This document shows, piece after piece, positions 10,739 through 20,993 of a DNA stretch of 64,000 nt. Made by a program: the position numbers and the translations under genes. The notes under the pieces were generated by a model, which worked only from the letters and a program-made list of their open reading frames with translations, made no database searches and was not told where the DNA came from. Source of the stretch: Gracilariopsis chorda (lineage: Eukaryota > Rhodophyta > Florideophyceae > Gracilariales > Gracilariaceae); NCBI GenBank assembly GCA_003194525.1, contig NBIV01000001.1:682001-746000 (forward strand), in the 5' to 3' direction. Each line of letters begins with the position of its first letter. Position 1 is the first letter of the stretch.

Positions 10739-13700
10739 CTTTGCAGCGCGAATGTAGGATGGTGGGAAGGACGCTGACGCGGGTCGGAGCTGTTGCTACC
10801 TGCGATGAAGAAGGCGCCCCGTTGATGAGCTCATAAGAGGGACGTGTGCTCTACCGATGGGGGGTCTCAGCTGATGGTGACCGCACGATACGCAGAGGGG
10901 TGTGCGCGGAACGTTGCGGTCCACAGCACGAGGCGAAAGGCGGTAACGACGGTGCGACGCAGCCAATAGGAGGGGTGTGGCGGCGTAAATGCGCAGAAGA
11001 TGACAACGATGTGGCGTGGACACGTGGCAGAGCGTGGCAACGTGGCGCGGGCCGGTGTGCTGCCGATGGTCACAGGCTTCAGCAGCAAAATAAGTTGCGA
11101 GCTGAATTCCGGCTCTGGGATCGTTTATTAAAGAGTGGTGAGTTTATGTATATATCGATAATAAGTGCTGTCGATATATTCATATCGACGCACGGTCGCC
11201 GACTATGGTGTGACTCACATTTGTGAGCGGTTGGCCACAACTAAAGTGTTACTGTACGTACGGGATTCTCGTGATGCTCGTCATGCATGCTGCTTAAAGC
11301 GGTCGGCCACTGTCGGCGCACGATCGGCGAGTATCACGTTTCGCGCATTCAGCCAGCACATTCGCGCAGCGCAGTACTGTGTATGCACGCACGCTCTGCG
11401 ATTATCGAAGTACGCAGTTAATGCGCCCTTCAAGCCCCAAAGTGATGAAGCTTTACAACTGACGCTCACCGCTAGCGATACTCTGTATCCATTTCACACA
11501 AGTTCGCACCGCAACCATGCCATTCAACACGCACCGCCCTTGCCCGAGGCACTTCTCGCTACTCGGCGTCGCCAGCTCGCGAGATTCCCTACTTGATAAA
11601 CATCGCTCGAAGCGGTGAGCTGTGCGCGCATCTGCTACCGATATGTATGCCACAGCTTTAAGGTTTCGCTATGCCGATTCCAAGTATGTGCTCACAAGTA
11701 CTAGCGCGCAAACTTCCGCCGCCCTCATCTCAACGCGCCCTCTACAAAGTCTCGCCCGCGCAACAACAACCGCCGCCAGCGCCAGCGTCGTGTCAGCAAA
11801 TCAGCGCCTTCGCTGCCATAACCCGTCGCAAACCGGGTCATCACCCTCTGAGAAAGACCACTTCTATGACACGCCATAATTCATAGATCGCTCCACCCAA
11901 TCCGCAGCCGAAACGTGCGCAATGCCAATCAACAACCTTCCCCGCGCCGCGGGTCGTGCCCTTCCCGCCAACCTCCATCACACACTTCATCTCGCCCATC
12001 CCAGATACGACAACCACTGCCCGCCCGCCTACAGTGCGCTCCTCAACAACAACAAGTGCTCCCCCTCACGATCCCCCATTCCGCGTTATGTCATCATCCT
12101 TCCGGTCGTGGAAGACGACATCAGCGCCACCAAACAACAGAGCCTCCACACCCCACACCCACAACCCACTGACAGAAACCCGCGGCTCTCGCCCCAGCAC
12201 AAATGACACCCACCACAAAAACCGCCAAACCATAATCCTCATACACAACTCCTTATCAGCATTCATGCTTTCTGTGTGACGACACACTTTCACGTGCCCC
12301 CTGCTGTCAGCCCCCATCCCCCCCTCACCCCCCACCGCCGAAAAACCATTCTGTTCAATCACCACCATTAAACCTTCAACTTTACCCTAAGTTAACGCCC
12401 TGACTTGTCCTTACCTTTGAAAGCACGTACAAGGGTACAGTTAAGTTAATCGCTCCCTCAAGCCCACCATCTTCCAAGTAACACCCTGCTCCCAAGAACA
12501 CTCACGAGACCGCGCACAATTCCTATCGCTCAGCCTAGTCCCCCCACCCCAGCTCTAAAAAAAGCACCCACGATGGGGGGGGGGGGTCGCGCCAACCACT
12601 TGATGACAAAAAATTATGCGCTTTCATGGGATCGTGCCCACTGCATCCTTCAGTTTTGCACGCATCTGTGCAAGAGCGTACCATTTGAAGATTCCGTAAC
12701 CTTGCGGCGCCCGTGTACGGAGAAGCTCCAACTGGACATGTAACCTGTCGCAAGCGCCGGCGCTTGGCAACGCTCCAAACAAACAAAAAAGCAGCGCGTA
12801 GGCGCCGTGGTCGTCAAACGCAGCACAAAGCGCTACAGTTGAGAATGGGATAGATCATGTTATAAGCTGTTACGCCACCGTTGAGAATTGTTTTCGGCGT
12901 GGTAACGTCTTTTTTGATACAACACGAGCAACCACAACGGCGTCGTCCACGCACTCATCTTTGACGGCGCTTTCTGGCCACAGTAATGCCGACTTGGGAA
13001 AAAATATTAATCGAGGTTACATTTGTATTACTTACGCTGTTTGTTCGCGCTCGACAGCGCCACTCGTGAGTGCCGAGAAGCGCGCTCATATCGATAACAG
13101 TGGCCTTCAAATAAGCTCACGTGGATGTGCTCAAACGCAGCATATCACGAAACAACACATGGATAAGGTCTCAACAGCCCTAAAACGCTCGCACACAACT
13201 GTTGTTACTTGTTACTGACGGTGGCCTCACAAAGCGCGCCCCAAGAACCTCACGCCCAAAAACGGAGAGTGGCCATCAAACGACAAGCATGTGTTTCACA
13301 AATAATAGCAGGCCACTGAGCGGCGGTGCATCGGCACCCCCCACCGCACGCAGCTCCAAATTGGAACATAGAATAAGTATATGTGAGGTGCAAGTGGTGA
13401 ACGCACAAACATGGCGTGAATGACGCATAAAAGCAGCGCTACCCTTGGTGGCTAGAACACGGGAGGCGCTGTTGTGTTCGGGCGCTCTCAGAGTTTAGTA
13501 CTTTAGTACCTTGGGAGAGTGCGGGAGATAGAGCGCAAAGAGCGGCGCTTGAACCAAAGATATGAAACGAAGAAGCGTCAAACCATTGCGTTGTTCGCAG
13601 TTTTGTTTTGTTATTTGGGTTTACTGGCAAGTCACACTTTAAGCGGCAACGCACAGTTAACGAACATTCACACACTCATCTCACATGTCAACGTGTACAG

Positions 13701-14014
13701 AACAGAATCACACACAACTAAACAGTACTCAAAGAATAATACAAAAAAAAAAAAGCAGGCACAGATATGTCTGAGACGCTCCGCGGCGTCCATCAAAGGT
13801 AACAGCTTGTCGCATCAAACAAAAACAAGAACCAAAGAGTGCACCACCACCACCACCACCACCACGACCGGCATCGTCGGTATCTAACTTACAAGCGCAC
13901 ACACACAGTACTGCACACCATCAAATGTAGCACCAACTCATCGCGCACACTCAAAAAGAGCAAAACTCCAAAACAAAAACAAAAAAAAAAACAGAGGCAG
14001 CCTTGGGCGCTGTG
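10739..14014. other. 3.3-kb gene-poor region with low-complexity tracts
   Basis: It holds the TypA promoter side and the 3' side of the bHLH gene. Contents include P/H/T-rich chance frames on the plus strand (11.6-12.3 kb), a run of 12 G at 12575-12586, a (CAC)n tract at 13842-13865 and A-rich tracts at 13741-13754 and 13976-13990. A 143-codon plus-strand frame at 11165-11596 begins with ATG but has no family resemblance. I cannot call a gene here. Confidence 0.4.
13842..13865 (+). repeat. (CAC)n trinucleotide repeat
   Basis: About eight tandem CAC units, followed by CACGACC. It lies in noncoding DNA about 150 bp downstream of the bHLH gene's stop and is likely length-variable. Confidence 0.9.
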
Positions 14015-15142
14015 CTACGAAGACGGACAAGATGCAGAGCAGTGAGATTTGGCGAGCGCCGACACCAGGTGTAGCAAGTCGATCATAGTGGCTGAGTCAT
14101 ACGGACGCATCAAGTTTGCAAACGACAGCAGCTCATCATTGGCGTGCATCAGCGTTAGAATTGCGTGCGGAAATTGACCAACTGCAGCATCACTGCCCGC
14201 CACCGGTATGATGATTGCGGTTGTGATTCCGGCCGTTGCGGCCATTCTCGCGCGACAGCTATTTGAGCGTTGTTTGGACATGTCGGGAATCCATACCGGC
14301 GACGAAAATGCCGCCTGGGAGAGCAGGAACGGGTCCAGCGGCACGTTGTTAGAATCGGTTGCAAATCGCGATAAGGCGCTGCGCGTCTCAGGCATGTTGT
14401 TGAGCGGAATGAGCGTATGGGCGAGCGAAAAGCTGTAGCAATTGGGCTGAGTGCTGTCCCGAAGCCACAGCTCTGCATACTTCCAGTCATGTGCTGCGCA
14501 CATGTGTGCCAGCATGTGTTGACAAGCCACGGGCAGCGACGGGGCAGCACTGAGTATTCGCGCGTACTCACAAATGAGGGCGGGGGTGGCATCCGGCGCA
14601 AAGCTGAGCGTGGAGCGGAAACGAGCGTTGTTGCGCTGCATGGTTGCGTACTGGAAGATGGCTCGCTCCAGCGTTTGAATCTTGTTCTTCATCGGCTTGT
14701 ACGGGGTGTTGGGCAATTCGAACGAGCGCAGCAGTTGGGCGAGCTGTTCGAACTTGGCGTTGAACTTGTGGCGATTTTTACGCATCATTTCATTGTGGCG
14801 TTGACGCGAGTCGGGCGGCTGTTGGCGACGCGCTTTGACGAGCGTTTGGTGAGGGGAGGGAAAGGTGGATGTACGACGCGGCAGACGTTGCGGTGAGGCG
14901 TTCTTCACGTCTGTGGTGGTGGTGACGTCGGTGAGCGACGATATGGGGGGAGGGGGGGTGGCAGTGTTGTTGTTGGCGCTGTTGTTGGCGCTGTTGTTGG
15001 CGTTGCTGTTGACGTTGTTGAGGTGTGCAACAGCGGAGTCCATGCCCAGGTCGAGGAGGTTCATAAAGGTGAGGGAGGGGCGGAGGGGGTCGGGGCGCTC
15101 CGAGTCGAGCAGCCAGTCTGGGATGTCGAAGGTATCGGCCAT
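14015..15142 (-). CDS. bHLH transcription factor with a GAF-like C-terminal domain
   Basis: From the ATG at 15142 (MADTFDIPDW...) the protein has 375 residues. A basic region with RHNEMMRKNRHKFNAKF leads into helix-loop-helix segments with a loop of PNTPYKPMKNK, then a third helix (LERAIFQYATMQ). The C-terminal ~190 residues (CQHMLAHMCAAHDWKYAELWLRD..., then GITTAIIIPVAGSDAA...ILTLMH) resemble a GAF-type sensory fold: helix, strand, a variable loop with a bound-ligand pocket, and hydrophobic strands. Before the bHLH lies an N/A-rich repeat encoded by a tandem 12-bp unit. The frame stays open to an ATG at 15313, but that extension is R/C-rich and unlike protein, so I prefer 15142. bHLH call strong, GAF moderate. 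Confidence 0.8.
   Translation of the reverse strand: MADTFDIPDWLLDSERPDPLRPSLTFMNLLDLGMDSAVAHLNNVNSNANNSANNSANNNTATPPPPISSLTDVTTTTDVKNASPQRLPRRTSTFPSPHQTLVKARRQQPPDSRQRHNEMMRKNRHKFNAKFEQLAQLLRSFELPNTPYKPMKNKIQTLERAIFQYATMQRNNARFRSTLSFAPDATPALICEYARILSAAPSLPVACQHMLAHMCAAHDWKYAELWLRDSTQPNCYSFSLAHTLIPLNNMPETRSALSRFATDSNNVPLDPFLLSQAAFSSPVWIPDMSKQRSNSCRARMAATAGITTAIIIPVAGSDAAVGQFPHAILTLMHANDELLSFANLMRPYDSATMIDLLHLVSALAKSHCSASCPSS
14956..15000 (-). repeat. Tandem 12-bp coding repeat (Asn/Ser/Ala tract)
   Basis: Three to four copies of a GTTGTTGGCGCT-like unit (plus-strand reading) encode the NNSA repeats in the N-terminal part of the bHLH protein. Such tracts commonly vary in length. Confidence 0.75.
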
Positions 15143-16736
15143 GTGGAGGGGGAAAAGCGTGCGCAAATCGGCGACGGGCGGGCAGCAGCGCAGAGGGAGA
15201 CGTTCAGCTCGCAGGTGGCGACAGACGGAAGCGAGCGAACACGGTGCCGCGCGATTGTATACTGCAGCTGAGCCAACGGCGGCACAGCGAGCGCGGTAAC
15301 ATGCGCGGCCCACGCGCGGCGTCGCGCTGCGCGTGAGCGGCGCGCGCGCGCTGCGTCAGCGGGTCGAAGCGCGTCCGTTTGGCGTGGACGCGTTGACGTC
15401 GTGGCGCCATTCGTGCTCCCAAATCACTTGTCGTCTGTGTTGTGCGCTTCCGCCCCACCACGCGTTGCACCGTGCACGCCACTCTGTCGCGTCACCGCTG
15501 CACGCTTTCGCTTGCACCGCATCTCCCCCCTTCGCTCCGGCTCCGTGCCTTCTCCTCCCTCCCCGTCGCCGTCGTCACCATCCCGTCACCTCCGAAAGTG
15601 CTCCCCGAGCAAAAATGAGCCGCGACTGCTAAGCAATGCATTCTACTGCCCTGTCATGCCTGCACAGCACGCAACAACGCAACAATGCCCCTCATACCCG
15701 TCCTCTCTAACCCACTTTTGCTTCCTCCCTCCCTCCACCGCCCCAAAACCTCTTCTCCAATTCCTTGTACCCACCAACACCCCCCCCCCTCCCCCCCTCG
15801 TCCCCCCTACCCCTCCCTCCCAGCATCGTCTCACCACTCTCCAACTCACCATCGTACACAGGCACCACACACAGCTCCCATCCTTCTCATCAATTCCTTC
15901 CACCTTCCCCCCCCCCCCCCCCCCCGTTGCGTCTACTTCCACGCCTTGCTGCCACAACGCGTCGCGCGCATACAACCCCGCGAACGTATCAACCATTCTG
16001 CACCGTCATCAATTACGTCCACTCGTTGCGCCATATTCCGCACCGCCCACAAATCACGCAGGCGCCATACCCTTGAAGCGTCCACGCACAATCTCGGCAA
16101 TCCAGCTCCTCACTTTTTACCGACGCCGAAACACTGCCTACCCCTACGCGAACACAAGCGCCATAGTTGGTATCGCCATCACTCACCAGTGTAAACCGTC
16201 AAACCTCTTGTCTCTTCACACTCAACACCCAGTCCCGCCGTACCACCAAGTACGGGACACATGCCGCCGCCATGCGTCCTTGTTATCGTTCGTGCGCTTT
16301 TAACGTCCCTATCCGCTTGGTATAACAAAGCATTGCAAGCATTCGAAACTCCTTTTCTTTTTTTTTCTTTCTTGGTTTGGACATACACCTCTCCACAACA
16401 CCGCCTTAACCTAATACAAACTGCCAGTGTACAACACATCCATGTCTTGTCCCTCTTTCTTCTTCCTCCATCAACACTTGACACCCTTAACAACAAAAGC
16501 CAAGCCGTTTCCACTCATCCCCTACTCCACAGACAGCTACACGAGTGATACCACAAGACGCATTTTGCCACCGCCACCTGCACCACGCCACACGCGGACG
16601 CAACAACAAAAAGAAAAGAAAAAAGTCTAAAGATTGTGCAAGTACGTATTAAAACAACAAAGCGAACAACAACAGCCACATCAAACTGCCCTCTCTACAA
16701 GCAGCTCACACTACTATCACCACGCTACCACCGAGT
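15143..16736. other. Intergenic C-rich region, no gene seen
   Basis: Promoter side of the bHLH gene and 3' side of the Rho gene. The plus strand is strongly C-rich, with 19 consecutive C at 15907-15925, and yields a long P/T/H-rich open frame (15401-16303). All three plus-strand frames there are similarly open, which points to composition rather than coding. Confidence 0.45.
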
Positions 16737-17377
16737 TCATGCAATGGTACAGCATGCACCGGGAGCCGAAGCAGATCGCCTCGGCTTGGGTAATGGATCC
16801 CAGGCCGATAACAGCGCCTCATCAAACACATCCTTCAATCCCTCTTGAGTGAGCGCAGAGCACTCGAAGAACGAATCAGCTCCAATATTACGTGCCACCG
16901 TTTCTCCCTCGGCAGTTGTCACAGGCGCCTGTCCACGCTGCCTCAACCGCTCCACTTCGACGGGGTCATGACGCAGATCCATCTTGCATCCGCACAGAAT
17001 CATATGTGAACCGGGGCAAACGCGCTTGATCTCGGGCGCCCAACGCCTCTCAACGTTCTCCAAACTCGGGTGATGCACGATAGAGTAGCACAGAATGAAG
17101 ACGTCAGTCTCATGGTAGCTGAGCGCTCGGAGGCGCTCATAATCCTCTTGCCCCGCAGTATCCAAAAGTTCGAGCGTGCGCGGACGGCCGTCGACATGGA
17201 CGGTGGCCGTGAAGGTGTCGAACACGGTGGGAACGTAGTCGGTGGGGAACTTATTCTCCGCGTAGCTGTAGACCATGCAGGTCTTGCCGACGGATCCGTC
17301 GCCTACTAGAACGGTCTTGACGCGAACAGGGTTCTCGTCGTTGTTGGGGGACCAGCGCTGAAGCCGCCGCGAGCCAT
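16737..17377 (-). CDS. Rho-family small GTPase (Rac/Cdc42-like), apparent 1-nt break near the start
   Basis: A membrane-anchored GTPase switch for actin and polarity. The P-loop GDGSVGKTC, switch I YVPTVFDTF, DTAGQEDYERLR, a G4 motif GCKMDLR (family T/NKxD with Cys at the first position), ECSALTQ, and a C-terminal CTIA prenylation box are all present. The G domain is open from about 17345 to the stop, with no in-frame ATG upstream of the P-loop. An ATG in good context at 17375-17377 (MARGGFSAGPP...) is one nucleotide out of frame with it. The switch falls in a run of five C on the sense strand (plus 17346-17350); six C would join the frames. This may be a real frameshift, an assembly error, or a missed intron. 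Confidence 0.93.
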
Positions 17378-18298
17378 TGCAAGAAAGGTTGGAAGTGGGG
17401 TGGAGTGAGAAGGGTTCGAGAGCGCGGGAGCAGGCCGTTACGGCAGAGGTTGAAGCGCGAAGAACAGGTGTGTGTCGATTTGTTTCACAGCAGACAAGTG
17501 CGAGCAGATGGGAGTGCGAGCGAGAGGGGTAGCAGAAAAGAGGAGCTGAAAACGGGGTGTCAAGTCAGAGAGAGGGGTGGGTGAACGAGGAAGGAGGCGA
17601 TAGGAGACTAGCGGCGACCAAAAGTGGGTGCGAACAAGTGTGCGTTTTTCAGCGGGGAGAGGTGGGGGGAGGTTGAGGGAAAGTGGGGAGGCAGCGTCGA
17701 GGAAGAGGAGGCGCACAAAAACGGGGCCGGCAGCGGCGTCTGAATGGGCGAAGCGGAGCAGCTTTTTGAAAATTCGAAATCGGGGCGCCATGATTCGCCG
17801 CGAGCAAAATGATGGCCACGCGCCGTGTCCAATGGATGGCTGGCGCTGCGATGGCGGCGCGTTTTCAAAGTTTCAAATTTGGCGCTTCGTGCCGCCCATG
17901 TGATGCGTGCGAGCCGTTGCTGCGGCGCGTTGGACCGTTTGGCGCTGGCGACGGCTCAGCCACGCAGCGCGCCGTCGCGTTGCGCGCTGCTGCAGCCCGT
18001 TGGCAGCTCGCCGCGCTCTCCGCTGCGCCCCGTTTGCCGATTGCCACCGCCCCGCCAGCAACTCACGCCTCATCCCCCTCCCTTCCCCCAAACTGCCTTT
18101 GTACTACAAAGTTTGTACTACTATCCGCCCCACCCGTTCCGCAAACCCCCTCGCTTTCCTTCCGCTTACCCCCCCCCCCCTCCCCTCCCCTCCCCTCCCC
18201 TGCCATCCCCCCATTGCCTCCTACATTTCCTCCCCTACACCAAAACACACTTTCTGCAACCACCCGTCTGAGCCACCATAAGCTCCGCACATCGTCAC
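17378..18298. promoter_or_regulatory. Shared upstream region of the divergent Rho and RhoGAP-like genes
   Basis: About 0.9 kb separates the two starts. On the RhoGAP side the leader is a long pyrimidine tract with 12 C at 18169-18180 followed by repeated CCCCT. On the Rho sense strand the leader just before the ATG is also pyrimidine-rich. No canonical TATA box is evident. The many open frames are compositional. Confidence 0.45.
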
Positions 18299-19330
18299 AT
18301 GGCCGCGGCAGGCCTACATCGCCATCAGGACCCCCCCATCGGCGAGCCCGCCATCATCCACAAAGAGGACATGATGGCCGGCATGATGGGAGGAGGCGGC
18401 ACCGGTATAGTCGACAACGGCACAAGTCTCATCGCCCGTGCAGAGGCTCTCAACGCCTTCATGAGGATGCAACCGGCCGCCAACCAAGCCCGACACGCCC
18501 CCCACACCTTCTCTGCCCCCCCCCCCCAACAGCACATTCCCTCCCCCCATTACGACCCGCCAGAGGAGCCTGGCTGCCTCTGTTTCGGCTCCTCAAAGCA
18601 ATCCTCACGTCGCCCCCCCGCTCGTCACGTGCCCAACCACATCTCCTCCGCCCGCCCGCGACGCGAATACTACCCGGATAACCTTTCCGTTCAGCCGGAA
18701 CGTCATCCGTGGACCCCGCACATGGAGTGGCTCATTCTCGCCTGCATCGACTTTTTAGAGCTCCATGGTTTGGATGAGCGCACTCTGTTCGCCGTCAGCG
18801 CCGTCGATGATCTCGTTCGAAACATGCATGTAGATATCGGAGTCAAACTTCCTTCCAATACAGATCCGCACGTTGCGGCAGGCGTCATCAAAGCGCAGAT
18901 TCGTCACGCAAACGAACCGCTAGTCGCAAAGGACTGTCTCAAGGCCTATATAGCATCGCAGCCTCCAGATGACGGCCAATCCACTGCTCCCGCCGCATCA
19001 ACGCCTTCAATCTACCGCGATTCGCATTTGGCGCGCACTGTAGACGCTACGGAAAGAATGTCCTCACCGAGAAGGGCCTATATTCTGGCCAGGTTTATGA
19101 GGTTGTTAGGTCGCGTCTCCGCTAATGTGGAGGTATCCAAAATGAACGCTCATTGCTTGGCCAAGTGTGTTGCCCCTTCCATGCTGCATTGGGACCCCAA
19201 TTCTAGCTTCGCGCTGCTCATGCTGGGAAAGATTACCGCTTTTGTAATGACTATGATTGAGGACGCGAGGGTGTTTGACGAAAAGCTTTGTCAAAAGATT
19301 GCTGACCTTGAAGCTAAGAGTCGCGCATAA
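18299..19330 (+). CDS. RhoGAP-domain protein lacking the arginine finger
   Basis: 343 residues: a Gly/Met/Pro-rich N-terminus (1-135) and a RhoGAP domain (about 137-335). Matches to the family run in order: CIDFLELHGLDERTLFAVSA (the GIFRxxG region), HVAAGVIKAQIRHANEPLV (family hvvaslLKlfLReLPePL), and VSANVEVSKMNAHCLAKCVAPSML (NkMtaxNLAxxfaPxLl). RhoGAPs speed GTP hydrolysis by inserting the arginine of GIFR. Here that position is Ala (codon 18791-18793, residue 165), while the later Lys and Arg are kept. It may bind a Rho without acting as a classical GAP. It is divergent from the Rho gene, suggesting a functional pair. Start is the first ATG after a long pyrimidine leader. Confidence 0.8.
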   Translation: MAAAGLHRHQDPPIGEPAIIHKEDMMAGMMGGGGTGIVDNGTSLIARAEALNAFMRMQPAANQARHAPHTFSAPPPQQHIPSPHYDPPEEPGCLCFGSSKQSSRRPPARHVPNHISSARPRREYYPDNLSVQPERHPWTPHMEWLILACIDFLELHGLDERTLFAVSAVDDLVRNMHVDIGVKLPSNTDPHVAAGVIKAQIRHANEPLVAKDCLKAYIASQPPDDGQSTAPAASTPSIYRDSHLARTVDATERMSSPRRAYILARFMRLLGRVSANVEVSKMNAHCLAKCVAPSMLHWDPNSSFALLMLGKITAFVMTMIEDARVFDEKLCQKIADLEAKSRA

Positions 19331-19688
19331 CGGCTTTGATATATCGCACTTGATCATTTTGGCGGAACCATTGGGCGCCACGTGTGTGTGTACCGCATGC
19401 GTCTTGCGACGCTGCTTTGACGAAGAGGATTAATGGTCAGACGTTACATGAGTGTTGAGCGGCATCGCCGCGAAGTATTGCTTGCGTCACCGCTGTGCTC
19501 TCTCACACCACTGAGATTCTAGGATACAAGGTGTGTCGCAGGGGACTGGTGACTAATTGTTTTGACATCATCTTAGCCCGTACTCGAAAGTACAGAGCTC
19601 AGGCTTGCGGGAGCACGGAATACACAGGCTGTGCTTGTTTATGTTGCAGAGGCCAGTACGCTCTGTTTGTGCTGTTGGTACCGATTAG
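19331..19688. other. Short spacer, no gene seen
   Basis: 3' flanks of the RhoGAP-like gene (+) and the nicotinamidase gene (-), which are convergent. A 65-codon open frame at 19495-19692 overlaps the nicotinamidase terminal exon and has no resemblance to a family. Confidence 0.4.
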
Positions 19689-20502
19689 CTAAGCTAGAGG
19701 CTGTTCCAACTGCGCTGTGGTGATTATCTTTGCGCCGGCAGACTTCATTTTGGAGACTGCTTCATCATTTGTTTTCGAAGATAGCCCTCTCTGGTGTTGT
19801 GGCATTGGGTGGTGTGTGCACATTAGGTAGATTACATTGTTCACGATGAGCGTAAACACAAGTTAATTGAACCGAAGCAAGCTGGTCAGTTGTCATCAAT
19901 CGCATGTGACAAGAAAGGAGAAGCTTTGTAAACAATTCGCTTCAACTTACACACGCATCTAACAGCAGTACGGTTTCGAAACCAAGATCCAGTGCATCCA
20001 TGACTGTGAACAGTACGCACACATCTAGAGCCAGACCACACACGTATACGGTACGCACACTGGCTTTCTTCAGGAGCTCTTGTAAGGACGATTGTGCGTT
20101 TCTGGCGTTATCAAAGAAGGCGGAATATGAGTCATAGCGCGGGTCCATGCCTTTGAGAATGGTGACTGCGTTCTCTGGGACTTGTAGTGAAGGAGCGAAC
20201 AAGGCACCAGGTGAGTTTTGCACGCAGTGATCAGGCCAAAGGGTTTGAACATAGGGGGTTTCGTCTACATAAAAGGTTTGTTGTTCAAAGGGCTTCTTGT
20301 TGTTGTGGTTGCTCGCAAATGAGGTGTGATTGGGAGGATGCCAGTCCTTAGACATGAATACGCCGCCCCCAAAGTTTATGCGGGACATGAGGGCATTGAT
20401 GATTGGAACAACGCCATCTCCGTCTGGAACGGGGAGGGCGCCGGTGGGGAGGAAATCATTTTGCACATCCACAACGAGGAGGGCGCTGTGAGTAAGTGTC
20501 AT
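19689..20502 (-). CDS. Nicotinamidase (isochorismatase superfamily), two exons
   Basis: Hydrolyses nicotinamide to nicotinate for NAD salvage. Exon 1 is 20502-19951 and exon 2 is 19790-19689; the 160-nt intron begins GTAAGT and ends ACACCAG. Without splicing the frame stops right after DAC, where family members continue. Exon 2 supplies RGLSSKTNDEAVSKMKSAGA... and stops at 19689-19691, giving 217 residues, the usual size. Catalytic residues are visible: Asp in DVQNDF, Lys in ILKGMD, and the nucleophile Cys in LDVCVLFT. Metal ligands are seen as DWHPPNH and WPDHCVQ. No transit peptide is obvious. Both splice sites and the phase (0) are consistent. Confidence 0.92.
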
Positions 20503-20993
20503 TTTGATTTGGTATGGAAGACACGCGCAAGGTGGTGGTGAGAGGCGTACGGGCTATCGCTGATGCAATGCGCAGATCATTCAACTTTATGATGAACACG
20601 ATGATGCGTGGGGAAGATATCACGCGGGATTGGAGAATTGGCGCATATCACTGACTGCTGGTACGCATGTACCAAGTTGGTAAGGGTTACTGCCACCGGT
20701 ACACCCGAACATGCAAATAGAATGCGCATCGGATATCGAAGAGGATATCGGGTCACGGTGTGACTATCTCCTCCGTGTCACGGGCTCGAATGGCAGACGG
20801 CGCCGCTCTTCTGTGCTGCCCTTCCGCCGCCCGTTGCAAACGGCTCACCTCTTTTCGCTTCGACAATGCGCAGGCCAGCCACTGCCGATCGGCTGCCACA
20901 GAACTCACTCGCAGCGGGCCGCTCAACATCCGCCTTCTCGATGAATGACCTTCACATCTCATCAGCTGTTTTCGCAACCATGTCCAAGCCCAA
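20503..20993. promoter_or_regulatory. Divergent promoter region, nicotinamidase / GT77 gene
   Basis: About 0.5 kb lies between the minus-strand nicotinamidase start and the plus-strand GT77 start. It contains GGATATCGAAGAGGATATCG near 20731 and a partial inverted repeat around GTCACGGTGTGAC. No gene is seen. Confidence 0.4.

Noticed and set aside
11165-11596. 143-codon plus-strand ORF
   Set aside because: No family, no neighbours in frame, and composition typical of noncoding DNA here.
15401-16303. 300-codon plus-strand frame, P/T/H-rich
   Set aside because: All plus-strand frames are similarly open in this C-rich DNA, and the sequence has no domain.
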